A stretch of DNA of 64,000 nt from the NCBI GenBank assembly GCA_963767475.1, contig CAVYEI010000003.1, forward strand, positions 62,001-126,000, in the 5' to 3' direction. Made by a program: the position numbers and the translations under genes. Positions 8,149 to 16,284 of this stretch are shown here, piece after piece. The stretch comes from WHSW01 sp963767475. Lineage in GTDB: Bacteria > Actinomycetota > Thermoleophilia > Solirubrobacterales > 70-9. The first letter of the stretch is position 1, and every line of letters starts with the position of its first letter. Under the pieces are notes generated by a model, which saw nothing but the letters and a program-made list of their open reading frames with translations, did not search any database and was not told where the DNA came from.

Positions 8149-9222
8149 CTAGAGCCAGCCTCTATCGCGGGCGATCAGGACAGCCTGGGCGCGATCGACC
8201 GCGCCGATCTTGCGATAGACGTTGTGCAGGTGGGTGCGCACGGTGCTCACGGAGAGCGAAAGGTCGGCCGCGATCTGCTTGTAGACCTTGCCCTCGGCGA
8301 GCCCGCGCAGGGCGTCGATCTCGCGCATCGAGAGCGGGCAGGGCTCGGTCGCCCGGCGGCGACGCTCGCCGACGTGCGGGAATTCGAACAGCAGGGCGTT
8401 GAGCCCGTCCGAGTCGATCTCGAGCGCGGTGGCAGCCTCTCGCATCGAATCGGCAGAGACCGGATCGCCGGCAGCGTGGTGGACGACCAGGTCGGCGAGG
8501 CGGATCGCCGCCGCATGGCCGGTCGCATCGGTGGAGTGATGGCGCTCGACCGCCGAGGCGACGATCGGGGGCAGGCCCCAGCGGCGCACCAGAACGGCGC
8601 CGACGAGGGCGTGGTCGATTCCGAGCTCGCGGCGCTCACGTCGGGCGCGCTCCTCGGGCGACTCGCGGCGCTGCTCGACCGTCTGCTCGCTCCCGTAAAG
8701 CTCAGCCAGGACCAGCTTGCCGACGTCATGCAGCAGGGCTGCGACCGCGAGCTCGTCGCGCTGCGGCAGCCGCGCGAGCTCCCCGATCCGCTCGGCACCG
8801 ATCCGCACGGCGACGCCGTGGCGGCGAAAGCGCTCGTGGCGGCCCGAGGCCGGGCCGGGCTGCTCGAGCACGTCGTAAGTCGTGAGGTCGCCGGCCAGCG
8901 TGGCGACGCCGCCCGGCTCGAGATACTCGACCGCTTCGCGGACTCCGCCGGTGCGCCCCGAAGGACCCTCGCCGTTATTGGCGGCGCGCATCACGGCGAT
9001 CGCGATCGCGGTGTCAGCCTCGATTGCCTCGGCGACGTCGCCGGGCGACGGCGCCTGGCGCTCGCAGAGTCCGATCAAGCGGCGGCGCGCCTCCGAGAGC
9101 GCGGGCATCTCGGTGACCGCGTCGAAGGCGTCGGCGAGGCGTCGTCCGCCCACACCGGCGCGGCGGTCGCCGCTCTCGCTCTTCTTGGTCTCGCTCTTCT
9201 TGGTCTTCGTGGCTTCGCTCAT
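8149..9222 (-). CDS. HDOD domain-LuxR helix-turn-helix fusion regulator
   Basis: A 357-residue protein. After a Lys/Ser/Thr-rich N-terminus, an HDOD domain spans about residues 25-250; it contains an apparently intact HD motif (ALLHDVGK) and a downstream VERHHS. A LuxR-type DNA-binding domain lies at about 295-357 (LSMREIDAL, LSVSTVRTHLHNVYRKIG). HDOD proteins integrate signals and often lack enzymatic activity; direct fusion to a LuxR output suggests a one-component regulator. ATG at 9222 was preferred over an in-frame TTG two codons upstream. It shares its strand with gltX about 100 bases away. Confidence 0.86.
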   Translation of the reverse strand: MSEATKTKKSETKKSESGDRRAGVGGRRLADAFDAVTEMPALSEARRRLIGLCERQAPSPGDVAEAIEADTAIAIAVMRAANNGEGPSGRTGGVREAVEYLEPGGVATLAGDLTTYDVLEQPGPASGRHERFRRHGVAVRIGAERIGELARLPQRDELAVAALLHDVGKLVLAELYGSEQTVEQRRESPEERARRERRELGIDHALVGAVLVRRWGLPPIVASAVERHHSTDATGHAAAIRLADLVVHHAAGDPVSADSMREAATALEIDSDGLNALLFEFPHVGERRRRATEPCPLSMREIDALRGLAEGKVYKQIAADLSLSVSTVRTHLHNVYRKIGAVDRAQAVLIARDRGWL

Positions 9223-9324
9223 GATCAACTTTTCAGCATCCGACGCGCGCTGTTGCGCACGCTTCTCCCCTTAGATCGGCAGCCTGGCGCGCTTGTTTAG
9301 CGCGGATCGCGAATTCGCTGCCGC

Positions 9325-10731
9325 TCAGGCGCCACGCAGGCGTCGCAAGGCAGATTCCACCCGCGAGATCGACCCTTCGCGGCCCAGTGCGGCCAGCGAT
9401 TCGAAGATCCCCGGGGAGACGGTCGTACCCGTGATCGCGACCCGTAGCGGCTGGTAGAGATCGCGGGGTTTGATCGCCAGGCGCTCGGCCAGACCGCCGA
9501 GCGCCGCCTCCAGCGTCGGGGCGTCGAAAGGTTCGACGGCGCGCAGGACCTCGAGCGCCGCTTCGAGCGCCGTGGCGACACCGTCGCGCTCCATCACCTT
9601 CGACCACGCCTTCGGGTCGTCTACCGGAGGCTCGAACAGGAAAGCGATCAGCGGCCAGAGCTCGTCGAGCGTCTGGGCCTTGTCCTGCGCGATCGCGCAG
9701 GCCGCGGTGAGACGCTCGCGGTCGGCGGCCGCCTCGGCATGGCCCGCGCGCTCGAGCTCGCCCGCCGCCGCCTCCACGTAGCGGTCGAGCGGCAGCTCTC
9801 GCATGTAGCGCCCGTTGAGCCAGCGCAGCTTCTGCACGTCGAAGATCGCCGACGAGCGCCCGACCCGTTCGATCGAGAACTGCTCGATCAGCTCCGGGGT
9901 CGAGAGGATCGTCTGGTCGTCGTCGGCCCCCCAGCCGAGCAGGGCGAGGTAGTTGCGAACCGCGGCGGGCAGGTAGCCGGCGGCGCGCAGCTCCTGGACC
10001 GATGCCGCGCCGTGGCGCTTGGAGAGCTTCTTGCCATCGGGCCCGTGCAGCAGCGGCAGGTGGGCGTAGCGCGGCGGCTGGGCTCCGAGCGCCGCCAGCA
10101 CCAGCAGCTGCTTCGGGGTGTTGGAGAGGTGGTCGTCGCCGCGGATCACGTCGGTGATCTGCATCTCGAGGTCATCGATGGCGACGGCGAAGTTGTACAG
10201 CGGGGTGCCATCGCCGCGGGCGATCACGAGGTCGTCGGTGAGCCGGTTCTCGAACCTCACCGGGCCGCGGATCAGGTCGTCGACCACGGTCTCGCCCTCG
10301 TCGGGAACGCGCAGCCGGATCGCCGCCCCCTCCCCCGCTCGCGGCTCGCCGCGGTAGCCGGCGTTGTCGTGGGTCTGCTTGTACGCGCGTACGTCGTCGG
10401 AGGTCGCGGTGTCGGGATAGGCCTTGCCGGCCTCGACCAGCTCGGCGATCCGCTCGCGATGGCGCTCTCCGCGCTCGGCCTGGCTCAGCGGGCCCTCGTC
10501 CCAGTCGAGCTCGAGCCAGCGCAGCGCGTCGAGGATCTGCCCCACGTTCTCGGGAGTCGAGCGCTCGCGGTCGGTGTCCTCGATCCGCAGCACCATCGTG
10601 CCGCCGGAGCCACGCGCGAAGAGCCAGTTGTAAAGTGCCGTGCGCGCTCCACCGATGTGCAGGGCACCGGTCGGTGAGGGGGCGAAGCGGACTTTCGGGG
10701 ATTGATTCACGACTTGCTGATCGGCGCGCAT
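9325..10731 (-). CDS. gltX: glutamyl-tRNA synthetase
   Basis: Class I aminoacyl-tRNA synthetase charging tRNA-Glu (possibly also tRNA-Gln, if the organism uses the amidotransferase route). It has 468 residues. The HIGH-type motif is in PSPTGALHIGGART, the KMSKS-type motif in GKKLSKRHG, and the C-terminal anticodon-binding helical cage is present. The zinc-binding cysteines of E. coli GltX are absent in the corresponding AYPDTATSDD segment, as in many actinobacteria. ATG at 10731 would overlap the divergent nfo gene by up to 30 bases. GTG at 10710 (MNQSPKVRFAPSPTG) is a shorter alternative. Confidence 0.95.
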   Translation of the reverse strand: MRADQQVVNQSPKVRFAPSPTGALHIGGARTALYNWLFARGSGGTMVLRIEDTDRERSTPENVGQILDALRWLELDWDEGPLSQAERGERHRERIAELVEAGKAYPDTATSDDVRAYKQTHDNAGYRGEPRAGEGAAIRLRVPDEGETVVDDLIRGPVRFENRLTDDLVIARGDGTPLYNFAVAIDDLEMQITDVIRGDDHLSNTPKQLLVLAALGAQPPRYAHLPLLHGPDGKKLSKRHGAASVQELRAAGYLPAAVRNYLALLGWGADDDQTILSTPELIEQFSIERVGRSSAIFDVQKLRWLNGRYMRELPLDRYVEAAAGELERAGHAEAAADRERLTAACAIAQDKAQTLDELWPLIAFLFEPPVDDPKAWSKVMERDGVATALEAALEVLRAVEPFDAPTLEAALGGLAERLAIKPRDLYQPLRVAITGTTVSPGIFESLAALGREGSISRVESALRRLRGA

Positions 10732-11592
10732 GTTTCCACAGCGGGCGGCCTCACCAAGGCCGTCGAACGCGGAGTCGAGTCCGACTCGGACGCGATCCAG
10801 GTCTTCAACCAGAGTCCGAGGATGTGGCGGCCGACCCGCTACACGGATGAGGACTTCGCCGAGTTCCGGGCCGCGCGCGAGGCCTCAAGCATCCAATCGG
10901 TGGCGATTCATGCCGTCTACCTGATCAACTGCGCGAGCAAGGAGCGCGAGGTCCGGGCGAAGTCGATCGCCTCGCTGAGCCAGGCCCTGCGGGTCGGCGA
11001 CGGGATCGGGGCGGTCGGGGTCGTGCTGCACGCGGGAGCGCGCAAGGGCGAGCCGCACGGCCCGTCGATGAAACGTGCGGCGAAGGCGATCGCGGCAGCG
11101 CTCTCGGATTCGGACCAGTGCCCCGTCCTGCTCGAGAACACGGCCGGCACCCAGGGCCCGCTGGGGCGCAACTTCGACGAGCTCGCCGAGCTGGTGGAGC
11201 TGCTCGACCGCGACCGCAGGGTCGGGATCTGCCTCGACTCCTGTCACCTGTTGGCCTCGGGGTTCGACATCCGCACGGTCGAGGCCCTGGACGAGGTGAT
11301 CGCCGAGTTCGACGCCAAGGTCGGGCTCGAGCGCCTCAAATGCCTGCACCTCAACGACTCGCAGATCCCGCTCGGCGGCAATCGTGACCGCCACGCCAAC
11401 CTCGGCGCCGGCGAGATCGGCGAACGCGGCCTGGCGGTGTTTCTCTCCGACCCGCGCTTCGACCGGCTGCCGACGCTGATCGAGACCGGCGGCGAAGAGG
11501 GCGCCCCCGGGCTCGCCGACGTCGAGCTGGCGAGGCGCCTGCGCAAGCGCGGAATCGCCGCCCGCAAACGGCGAGCGGCGAAAACGAGCTAA
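10702..11592 (+). CDS. nfo: endonuclease IV (AP endonuclease)
   Basis: A 296-residue AP endonuclease of the TIM-barrel family, cleaving 5' of abasic sites in base-excision repair. The trinuclear zinc ligands are visible in ENTAG, DSCHLLASG, HLNDS, the GGNRDRHANLG loop and the late ETGG motif. The N-terminus IGAHVSTAGG is diagnostic. The start is TTG at 10702 (preceded by CGGGGA) or TTG at 10714, so the gene begins inside the 5' end of the divergent gltX. A short basic tail (KRRAAKTS) closes the protein. Confidence 0.94.
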   Translation: MIHDLLIGAHVSTAGGLTKAVERGVESDSDAIQVFNQSPRMWRPTRYTDEDFAEFRAAREASSIQSVAIHAVYLINCASKEREVRAKSIASLSQALRVGDGIGAVGVVLHAGARKGEPHGPSMKRAAKAIAAALSDSDQCPVLLENTAGTQGPLGRNFDELAELVELLDRDRRVGICLDSCHLLASGFDIRTVEALDEVIAEFDAKVGLERLKCLHLNDSQIPLGGNRDRHANLGAGEIGERGLAVFLSDPRFDRLPTLIETGGEEGAPGLADVELARRLRKRGIAARKRRAAKTS

Positions 11593-11604
11593 CGCTGAAT
11601 TGTC

Positions 11605-11910
11605 TTAGGAAAGGCCGTCGCGGGGTTCGCGAGAAACGGCGCGCTGCAGAGCAAGGCCGAGTCCGGTGACCGCCAGCGCAACCGCGGCCATCGCGATCAC
11701 GTCGAAGCCGGTGAACGGGAGAGGACCAACATTGCCGCCGAGCCCGCTATCCGTGCTCGGAGGTGTGTTGTTGCCACCCGCACTGACCTGCGTCAGGCTA
11801 TCGCCGTACTGGTCGGTGGTCGGACTGACTTGCTGTGCCCCAGCGAATGCCGGCACGAGGATCGACGCGAAAATCGCGACGACCAGGAGGCCGGCAAGCT
11901 TCGTCTTCAT
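11605..11910 (-). CDS. small LPFTG cell-wall-anchored protein with QYGDSL motif
   Basis: The product has 101 residues: a signal peptide (1 to about 26, ending AGA), a mature N-terminus carrying SPTTDQYGDSL (about 29-39), a Gly/Asn/Ser linker, the sorting motif LPFTG (64-68), a hydrophobic helix, and the basic tail RAVSREPR. This is the layout of a sortase substrate about 40 residues long once processed. ATG at 11910 begins the signal peptide; the upstream extension of the frame lacks character. A close paralogue lies at 43123-43464 and a sortase at 57855. Regulatory TCTCAT repeats lie directly upstream at 12011-12066. Confidence 0.85.
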   Translation of the reverse strand: MKTKLAGLLVVAIFASILVPAFAGAQQVSPTTDQYGDSLTQVSAGGNNTPPSTDSGLGGNVGPLPFTGFDVIAMAAVALAVTGLGLALQRAVSREPRDGLS

Positions 11911-12010
11911 TCTTTGAGTGGTACGCAAGGTACGAGTCTCCTTTACGCAAAGTGGGGAGATGAACAGGGCGGAGAGTAGGTCGGGCTGGTGAGACCAGCG
12001 TGAGCGCCGG

Positions 12011-12066
12011 ATGAGAACCGCTCTCATGCTAACGCCTGTCTCATACGCCTCTCATCGCCATCTCAT
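12011..12066. promoter_or_regulatory. phased TCTCAT repeats between divergent surface-protein genes
   Basis: TCTCAT occurs at 12022, 12039, 12050 and 12061, the last three exactly 11 bp apart; its complement ATGAGA at 12011 makes a perfect 6-bp dyad with the first copy. Tandem 6-7 bp units in an 11-bp period are the hallmark of OmpR/PhoB-type response regulators, and such a regulator is encoded at 14040. A second pair with the same 11-bp phase lies at 53917-53933. The site would serve the LPFTG gene (minus) and the 12124 gene (plus). A CTTGCAAG palindrome at 12081-12088 follows. Confidence 0.65.
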
Positions 12067-12123
12067 GCGCGTCCGCGAGGCTTGCAAGCGGATGCGCACC
12101 CCTCCCTCCACGGGGCATCGAGA

Positions 12124-12513
12124 GTGACCGGAGGCCGCTCGCGAATCGTCGCCGCTCAGGCGGTTGTCGTCGGCCTGCTGATGATCGTCGTCTTCGTCAC
12201 CCTGCTGCAACCGGAGGACTCGAACCCTCTGTTCGGGATCACGACGCCGCGCACCAACGAGGCCTCGGGACTACCGGCTCCGGGCTCCTACGCGGGCCCC
12301 GATCGCGAGCACGGCGACGGTCGCGAGAACCGCCCGGGAACGATCCGCAGCGTTGGCGGCCCTCCGGCGGTCGCTGGCTCGACCGCCGGTGGCGTGGTCG
12401 GCGACGGCGTCGTGGAGACGTCCGAAGCCGATGACGGCGAAGCCGGCGAACCCTCGCCCACCGACGATCAGTACGCCGACACGCTCACCCGACTGGCCGA
12501 CCGCCTGAACTAG
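12124..12513 (+). CDS. single-pass exported protein with C-terminal QYADTL motif
   Basis: From GTG at 12124 the product has 129 residues: a short cytoplasmic start, one hydrophobic helix (about 10-28) and a Gly/Pro/Asp-rich extracytoplasmic part. It ends with PTDDQYADTLTRLADRLN (from about 112). That C-terminal segment matches the PTxxQYGDSL motif of the two LPFTG proteins in this window, although this protein has no sorting signal itself. A longer frame from TTG at 12082 is possible but adds nothing recognisable. It lies upstream of the HK/OmpR pair on the same strand and may be its surface partner. Function unknown. Confidence 0.72.
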   Translation: MTGGRSRIVAAQAVVVGLLMIVVFVTLLQPEDSNPLFGITTPRTNEASGLPAPGSYAGPDREHGDGRENRPGTIRSVGGPPAVAGSTAGGVVGDGVVETSEADDGEAGEPSPTDDQYADTLTRLADRLN

Positions 12514-12579
12514 CGTGGGCGCCGGTGATCTGCACGCCGATTGGCATTCTCGGACGCGAATCCCGGCTAAAGTCAGCGG

Positions 12580-14043
12580 GTGTTGATCGACTCCCGGGCC
12601 CGGGCTGAGGCGGGGCAGGCCGCAGGCGGCGCGGCTGAGAGCAGATCGCCGCTGACAGGGGTCCGCACGCGTGTGCTGGTCTCGTTCCTGGCGCTGTTGG
12701 TGCTCTCGACCGCGGCGTCGGTGCTCGTCCTGCGCGAGGTGCTGCTGTCGCGGATCGGCGACCAGGTCGAGCGCGAGCTCACCCGCAACGTGGACTCGCT
12801 TCAGGACGTCTCGACGCTCGGCCAGCCGCAGAACGGGCGCCCGTTCACCGACGTCGCGCAGCTCTTCGACGTCTATCTCGGCCGGGCCACGACGCCCGCC
12901 GACGGCGCGCTGATCGCGTTCGCGGACGGCGATCTGTACGCGGCGCAGCTCGCCGACCCCGGCCAGGAACCGCTCGCCGGCTCCTACTCGGCGCTGGCCA
13001 GGATCACCGCTCCGACCAGCGGCGAGCACGACACCAGCCTCGGCGAGACCCGATACGTCGCGATCCCAATGGCGATCGGCGACAGCACGGGCGTGCTCGT
13101 CGCCGCCTCGCTGACCGAGGCCGAGCGTGACCAGGTCGAGAGCGCGGTGCGGATCGCAATCGGGGTCTCGATCGTCGTCCTGCTGTTGGCCTCGTTGTTC
13201 ATCTGGCTCGCCGCCGGACGCGCGATCGCGCCTCTGAACGCGCTCTCGCGCACCGCCCGCCAGATCTCGGAGACCGACCTCTCGAGCCGGATCCCGGTTC
13301 GCGGCGGCGACGAGATCGCCGAGCTCGGGCGCACCTTCAACGGCATGCTCGACCGGCTCGAGACCGCGTTCGCCCATCAGAAGGACTTCCTCTCCGACGT
13401 CAGCCACGAGCTGCGCACCCCGATCACGGTGGTCCGCGGCCACCTGGAGACGCTCGGCGACTCGCCCGAGGAGCGCGAGGAGGCGATCGCCGTGATCCAG
13501 GACGAGCTCGATCGGATGAGCCGCTACGTCGACGACCTGCTCCTGCTGGCGAAGGCTCCGCGCCCGGACTTCCTGCGCACCGGCCCGGTCGACGTCGACC
13601 TGTTCACGCACGACCTCTTCGCCAAGGCCCGCAGCCTCGGCGACCGCGATTGGCGCCTTGACGGCACCGGGGTGGGGATCGTGATCGCCGACCAGCAGCG
13701 GCTGACCCAGGCGATCATGAACCTGGCCGAGAACGCCGTCCGCTACACCAGCCCGGGCGACGCGATCTGGCTCGGCAGCTCGTTGGTCGGCAACTGGGCT
13801 CGGCTCTGGGTGCGCGACGAAGGGCCCGGAATCGACGATGCCGACCGCGAGCGGATCTTCGCTCGCTACGAGCGCGGCGACGACGCCGCGCAGGCTTCCG
13901 ATGGTGCCGGGCTCGGGCTCTCGATCGTCGCCGCGATCGCCGAGGCGCACGGAGGCTCGGTCGAACTCGACTCGCGACCCGGGCTGGGATCCACGTTCAG
14001 CATCGTGATCCCGGCTGCACCCACGGCCCCGCCAACGTTGTGA
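12580..14043 (+). CDS. membrane sensor histidine kinase
   Basis: The protein has 487 residues: transmembrane helix 1 (about 30-50), an extracytoplasmic sensor region of about 140 residues, helix 2 (about 190-210), HAMP (about 211-265), a HisKA domain with the phospho-acceptor in SHELRTP, and a HATPase_c domain with N box (NLAENAVRYT), G1 box (DEGPGID) and G2 box (GAGLGLSI). This is the standard EnvZ/PhoR-like layout. It starts at GTG 12580. Its stop overlaps the start of the OmpR-family partner by four bases (GTGA), so the pair is coupled; kinase-before-regulator order is the less common one. Confidence 0.93.
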   Translation: MLIDSRARAEAGQAAGGAAESRSPLTGVRTRVLVSFLALLVLSTAASVLVLREVLLSRIGDQVERELTRNVDSLQDVSTLGQPQNGRPFTDVAQLFDVYLGRATTPADGALIAFADGDLYAAQLADPGQEPLAGSYSALARITAPTSGEHDTSLGETRYVAIPMAIGDSTGVLVAASLTEAERDQVESAVRIAIGVSIVVLLLASLFIWLAAGRAIAPLNALSRTARQISETDLSSRIPVRGGDEIAELGRTFNGMLDRLETAFAHQKDFLSDVSHELRTPITVVRGHLETLGDSPEEREEAIAVIQDELDRMSRYVDDLLLLAKAPRPDFLRTGPVDVDLFTHDLFAKARSLGDRDWRLDGTGVGIVIADQQRLTQAIMNLAENAVRYTSPGDAIWLGSSLVGNWARLWVRDEGPGIDDADRERIFARYERGDDAAQASDGAGLGLSIVAAIAEAHGGSVELDSRPGLGSTFSIVIPAAPTAPPTL

Positions 14044-14702
14044 GCCGGATCCTCGTTGCCGAGGACGAGGCTCGCCTGGCTTCGTTCCTGGAGAAGGGCC
14101 TGCGAGCGAGCGGCTTCACGATCACGATCGTCGGCGACGGGATCGCCGCGGAGTCGCTGGCCAAGGACGGCGACTTCGACCTGCTGATCCTCGACCTCAG
14201 CCTGCCGGGCAAGGACGGGCTCGACGTGCTCCGCGATCTGCGCGCCGCCGGCCAGCGTTTGCCGGTGATCGTGCTCACCGCGCGCGGTGATCCCCACGAC
14301 CGGGTCGAGGGGCTGGAGAGCGGTGCAGACGACTACCTGCCCAAGCCCTTTCACTTCGAGGAGCTGGTGGCGCGGATCCGGGTCCAGCTTCGCGGCGGCG
14401 ATCCCGCCGCCGAGGAGACGCAGCTGCGGGTCGGCGACGTGGCGCTCGACCTGCGCACGCGCTGGGCCAGCGTCGCCGGCGACACGGTCGAGCTCAGCGC
14501 CCGCGAGTTCGAGCTCCTGCGCACCTTCCTCCAGCACCCGAACCAGGTCCTGAGCCGCGAGCAGCTGCTGGCTCGGGTCTGGGGCTATGACTACGACCCC
14601 GGCTCCAACGTCGTCGACGTCTACGTCGGCTATCTGCGAAAGAAGCTCGGCCAGGAGAAGCTGGAGACGCTGCGCGGGGTCGGCTACCGGTTCCGCGCCT
14701 AG
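14040..14702 (+). CDS. OmpR/PhoB-family response regulator
   Basis: The product has 220 residues. The receiver domain has the acidic pair in AEDE, phospho-acceptor Asp52 (LILDLSLP), LTARGD and the lysine in LPKPF. The C-terminal winged helix (about 125-218) ends with VGYLRKKLG and RGVGYRF. It probably binds the phased TCTCAT repeats at 12011-12066, which have the period expected for this family. GTG at 14040 overlaps the kinase stop. Its own stop codon overlaps, tail to tail, that of the sugar transferase on the opposite strand (14699-14702). Confidence 0.93.
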   Translation: MSRILVAEDEARLASFLEKGLRASGFTITIVGDGIAAESLAKDGDFDLLILDLSLPGKDGLDVLRDLRAAGQRLPVIVLTARGDPHDRVEGLESGADDYLPKPFHFEELVARIRVQLRGGDPAAEETQLRVGDVALDLRTRWASVAGDTVELSAREFELLRTFLQHPNQVLSREQLLARVWGYDYDPGSNVVDVYVGYLRKKLGQEKLETLRGVGYRFRA

Positions 14703-16198
14703 GCGAGCGGGACCGGCGCGACCGGGTCGACCGCGGGCAGCGGCAGCTCGGGATCGCGCAGATGGCGGGGCAGGACGAGTGCCCCGTCGCCGCGCGGCTG
14801 CGGGCGGCGCAGGTCGCGTAGCGGCACGGCGATCGTCTCCACCGCGATCAGCAGGTCGAGGATCGCCGAGCGGTGCTTGAGGTAGAAGAGGTCGTAGGAG
14901 AGCTTCCAGGCGGTGCCGGCCTCGCTGCCCGCGTAGCCGCAGCTCACCTGGGCCCAGCCGGTGAGGCCGGGCTTGACCAGCAGGCGGCGGTCGTAGAACG
15001 GCAGCGAGCGCTCGAGGCCCTGAACGAACTCGCGCCGCTCGGGCCGCGGGCCAACCACGGACATCTCGCCGCGGACGACGTTCCACAGCTGCGGGAGCTC
15101 GTCGATGTGCGTCTGGCGCAGGTACTTGCCGACCCGGGTCTGGCGCGGATCTCCGTCGCTCGACCAGATCGGCGCTCCCTCCGTCTCGGCGTCCTCGCGC
15201 ATCGTTCGCAGCTTGCGCAGCGTGAACTCGCCTCCGCCCTCGCCGACTCGGCGCTGGACGTGAAACACCGGCCCGGGCCCGCCGGCGAGCTTGACCACGA
15301 GCATTGCGACCACGAACACGGGCGCGAGCACAAGCGCAAGTACCAGCGCGAGCAGCAGGTCAAAGAGCCGCTTGCGAACCCGCGGCGTGGCGCGAAAGCG
15401 CGGGTGGATCACGTACTGGAACCAGGCCGCGTTGATCGCCGCGATCGGCACGTGCCCGAAGGCCTGTTCGAAGAACTGGTCGGCGCCGATTACGCGCACG
15501 TCGAGGCCGACGCAGGCTTCGATCACACGCTCGAGCGCGCCGATCGAGGAGGCCCCGAGCCACTCCCCCGCCTCGCGCTCGGACTCGCGCACGCCGAAGA
15601 CGATCAGGTCGATGTCGTGCTCGGCGACGATCTCCTCCATCGAAGCGGCGAAGCCGAGCATCGGCGGCGCGTCGGCGCGGTCCGGGAGGCCGTCGTCGGT
15701 GAAGTCGATCCAGCCGAGCAGCTGCCAGCGGTGCAACCCGAGCAACTCGAGCTCTGCGGCGAGCGCTGCGCCAAGCTCGGGCGAGCCGACGACCGCGACG
15801 CGCATAGCCAGCCGGCGTTCGAGGCGGCCGCTGAGCGCGACGCCGAAGCCGAGCGTGAGCCAGGCCGCGAGCAGGGGCACGATCAGGCCCACCGCGGCGA
15901 GCGGGTCCAGGGTGACGGAGATCAGCCAGGCGGCGAGCAGTCCGGCGAGAACGGCCGCCGCCCGCGCCAGCCCTCCGCCAAGCGGCATCAGATGCAGCGG
16001 ATAGGCGCCCTTGCCGAGCGCCCAGGATCCGGCGAAGACGCCGATCCCGATCAGCACGGCGGCGCCGAGGCCGAGGTGGCCGAGCGCCACCGCCGCGGCG
16101 ACCGCGGCCGGGGCGAGCTCGATCGCGCCGAACTCGAGCAGGCGCTGCGCGCGCAGCGCGCTCATCCGTCGTGATCTGGTTGGCAGCGGGGCGGTCAT
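14699..16198 (-). CDS. polyprenyl-phosphate sugar phosphotransferase (exopolysaccharide initiation)
   Basis: A 499-residue membrane protein of the WbaP/exopolysaccharide glycosylphosphotransferase family, which loads the first sugar phosphate onto undecaprenyl phosphate. It has about four N-terminal helices (20-120), a nucleotide-binding-like region (VAVVGSPELG, about 132-250), one helix (about 285-310) and the catalytic C-terminal domain with KLRTMREDAE, DELPQLWNVVRGEMSVVGPRP and VKPGLTGWAQV. The sequence GHVP-x3-I-NAAWFQY before the last helix is shared with the paralogue at 41679. ATG at 16198 has GGGCGGAAG upstream. It converges on the HK/OmpR pair. Confidence 0.92.
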   Translation of the reverse strand: MTAPLPTRSRRMSALRAQRLLEFGAIELAPAAVAAAVALGHLGLGAAVLIGIGVFAGSWALGKGAYPLHLMPLGGGLARAAAVLAGLLAAWLISVTLDPLAAVGLIVPLLAAWLTLGFGVALSGRLERRLAMRVAVVGSPELGAALAAELELLGLHRWQLLGWIDFTDDGLPDRADAPPMLGFAASMEEIVAEHDIDLIVFGVRESEREAGEWLGASSIGALERVIEACVGLDVRVIGADQFFEQAFGHVPIAAINAAWFQYVIHPRFRATPRVRKRLFDLLLALVLALVLAPVFVVAMLVVKLAGGPGPVFHVQRRVGEGGGEFTLRKLRTMREDAETEGAPIWSSDGDPRQTRVGKYLRQTHIDELPQLWNVVRGEMSVVGPRPERREFVQGLERSLPFYDRRLLVKPGLTGWAQVSCGYAGSEAGTAWKLSYDLFYLKHRSAILDLLIAVETIAVPLRDLRRPQPRGDGALVLPRHLRDPELPLPAVDPVAPVPLA

Positions 16199-16284
16199 CG
16201 GACTTCCGCCCCTATTGATCGGCAGCGAGGGCCGCGGCCGTGAAGCGGATCCGAGGTTAGCCGCGCGCTACGAGGACGGAGCGC

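Noticed and set aside
12011..12066. Short direct repeats that could suggest a CRISPR remnant
   Set aside because: The units are only 6 bp with 5-bp gaps and no cas genes are near; the 11-bp phase fits a regulator site.
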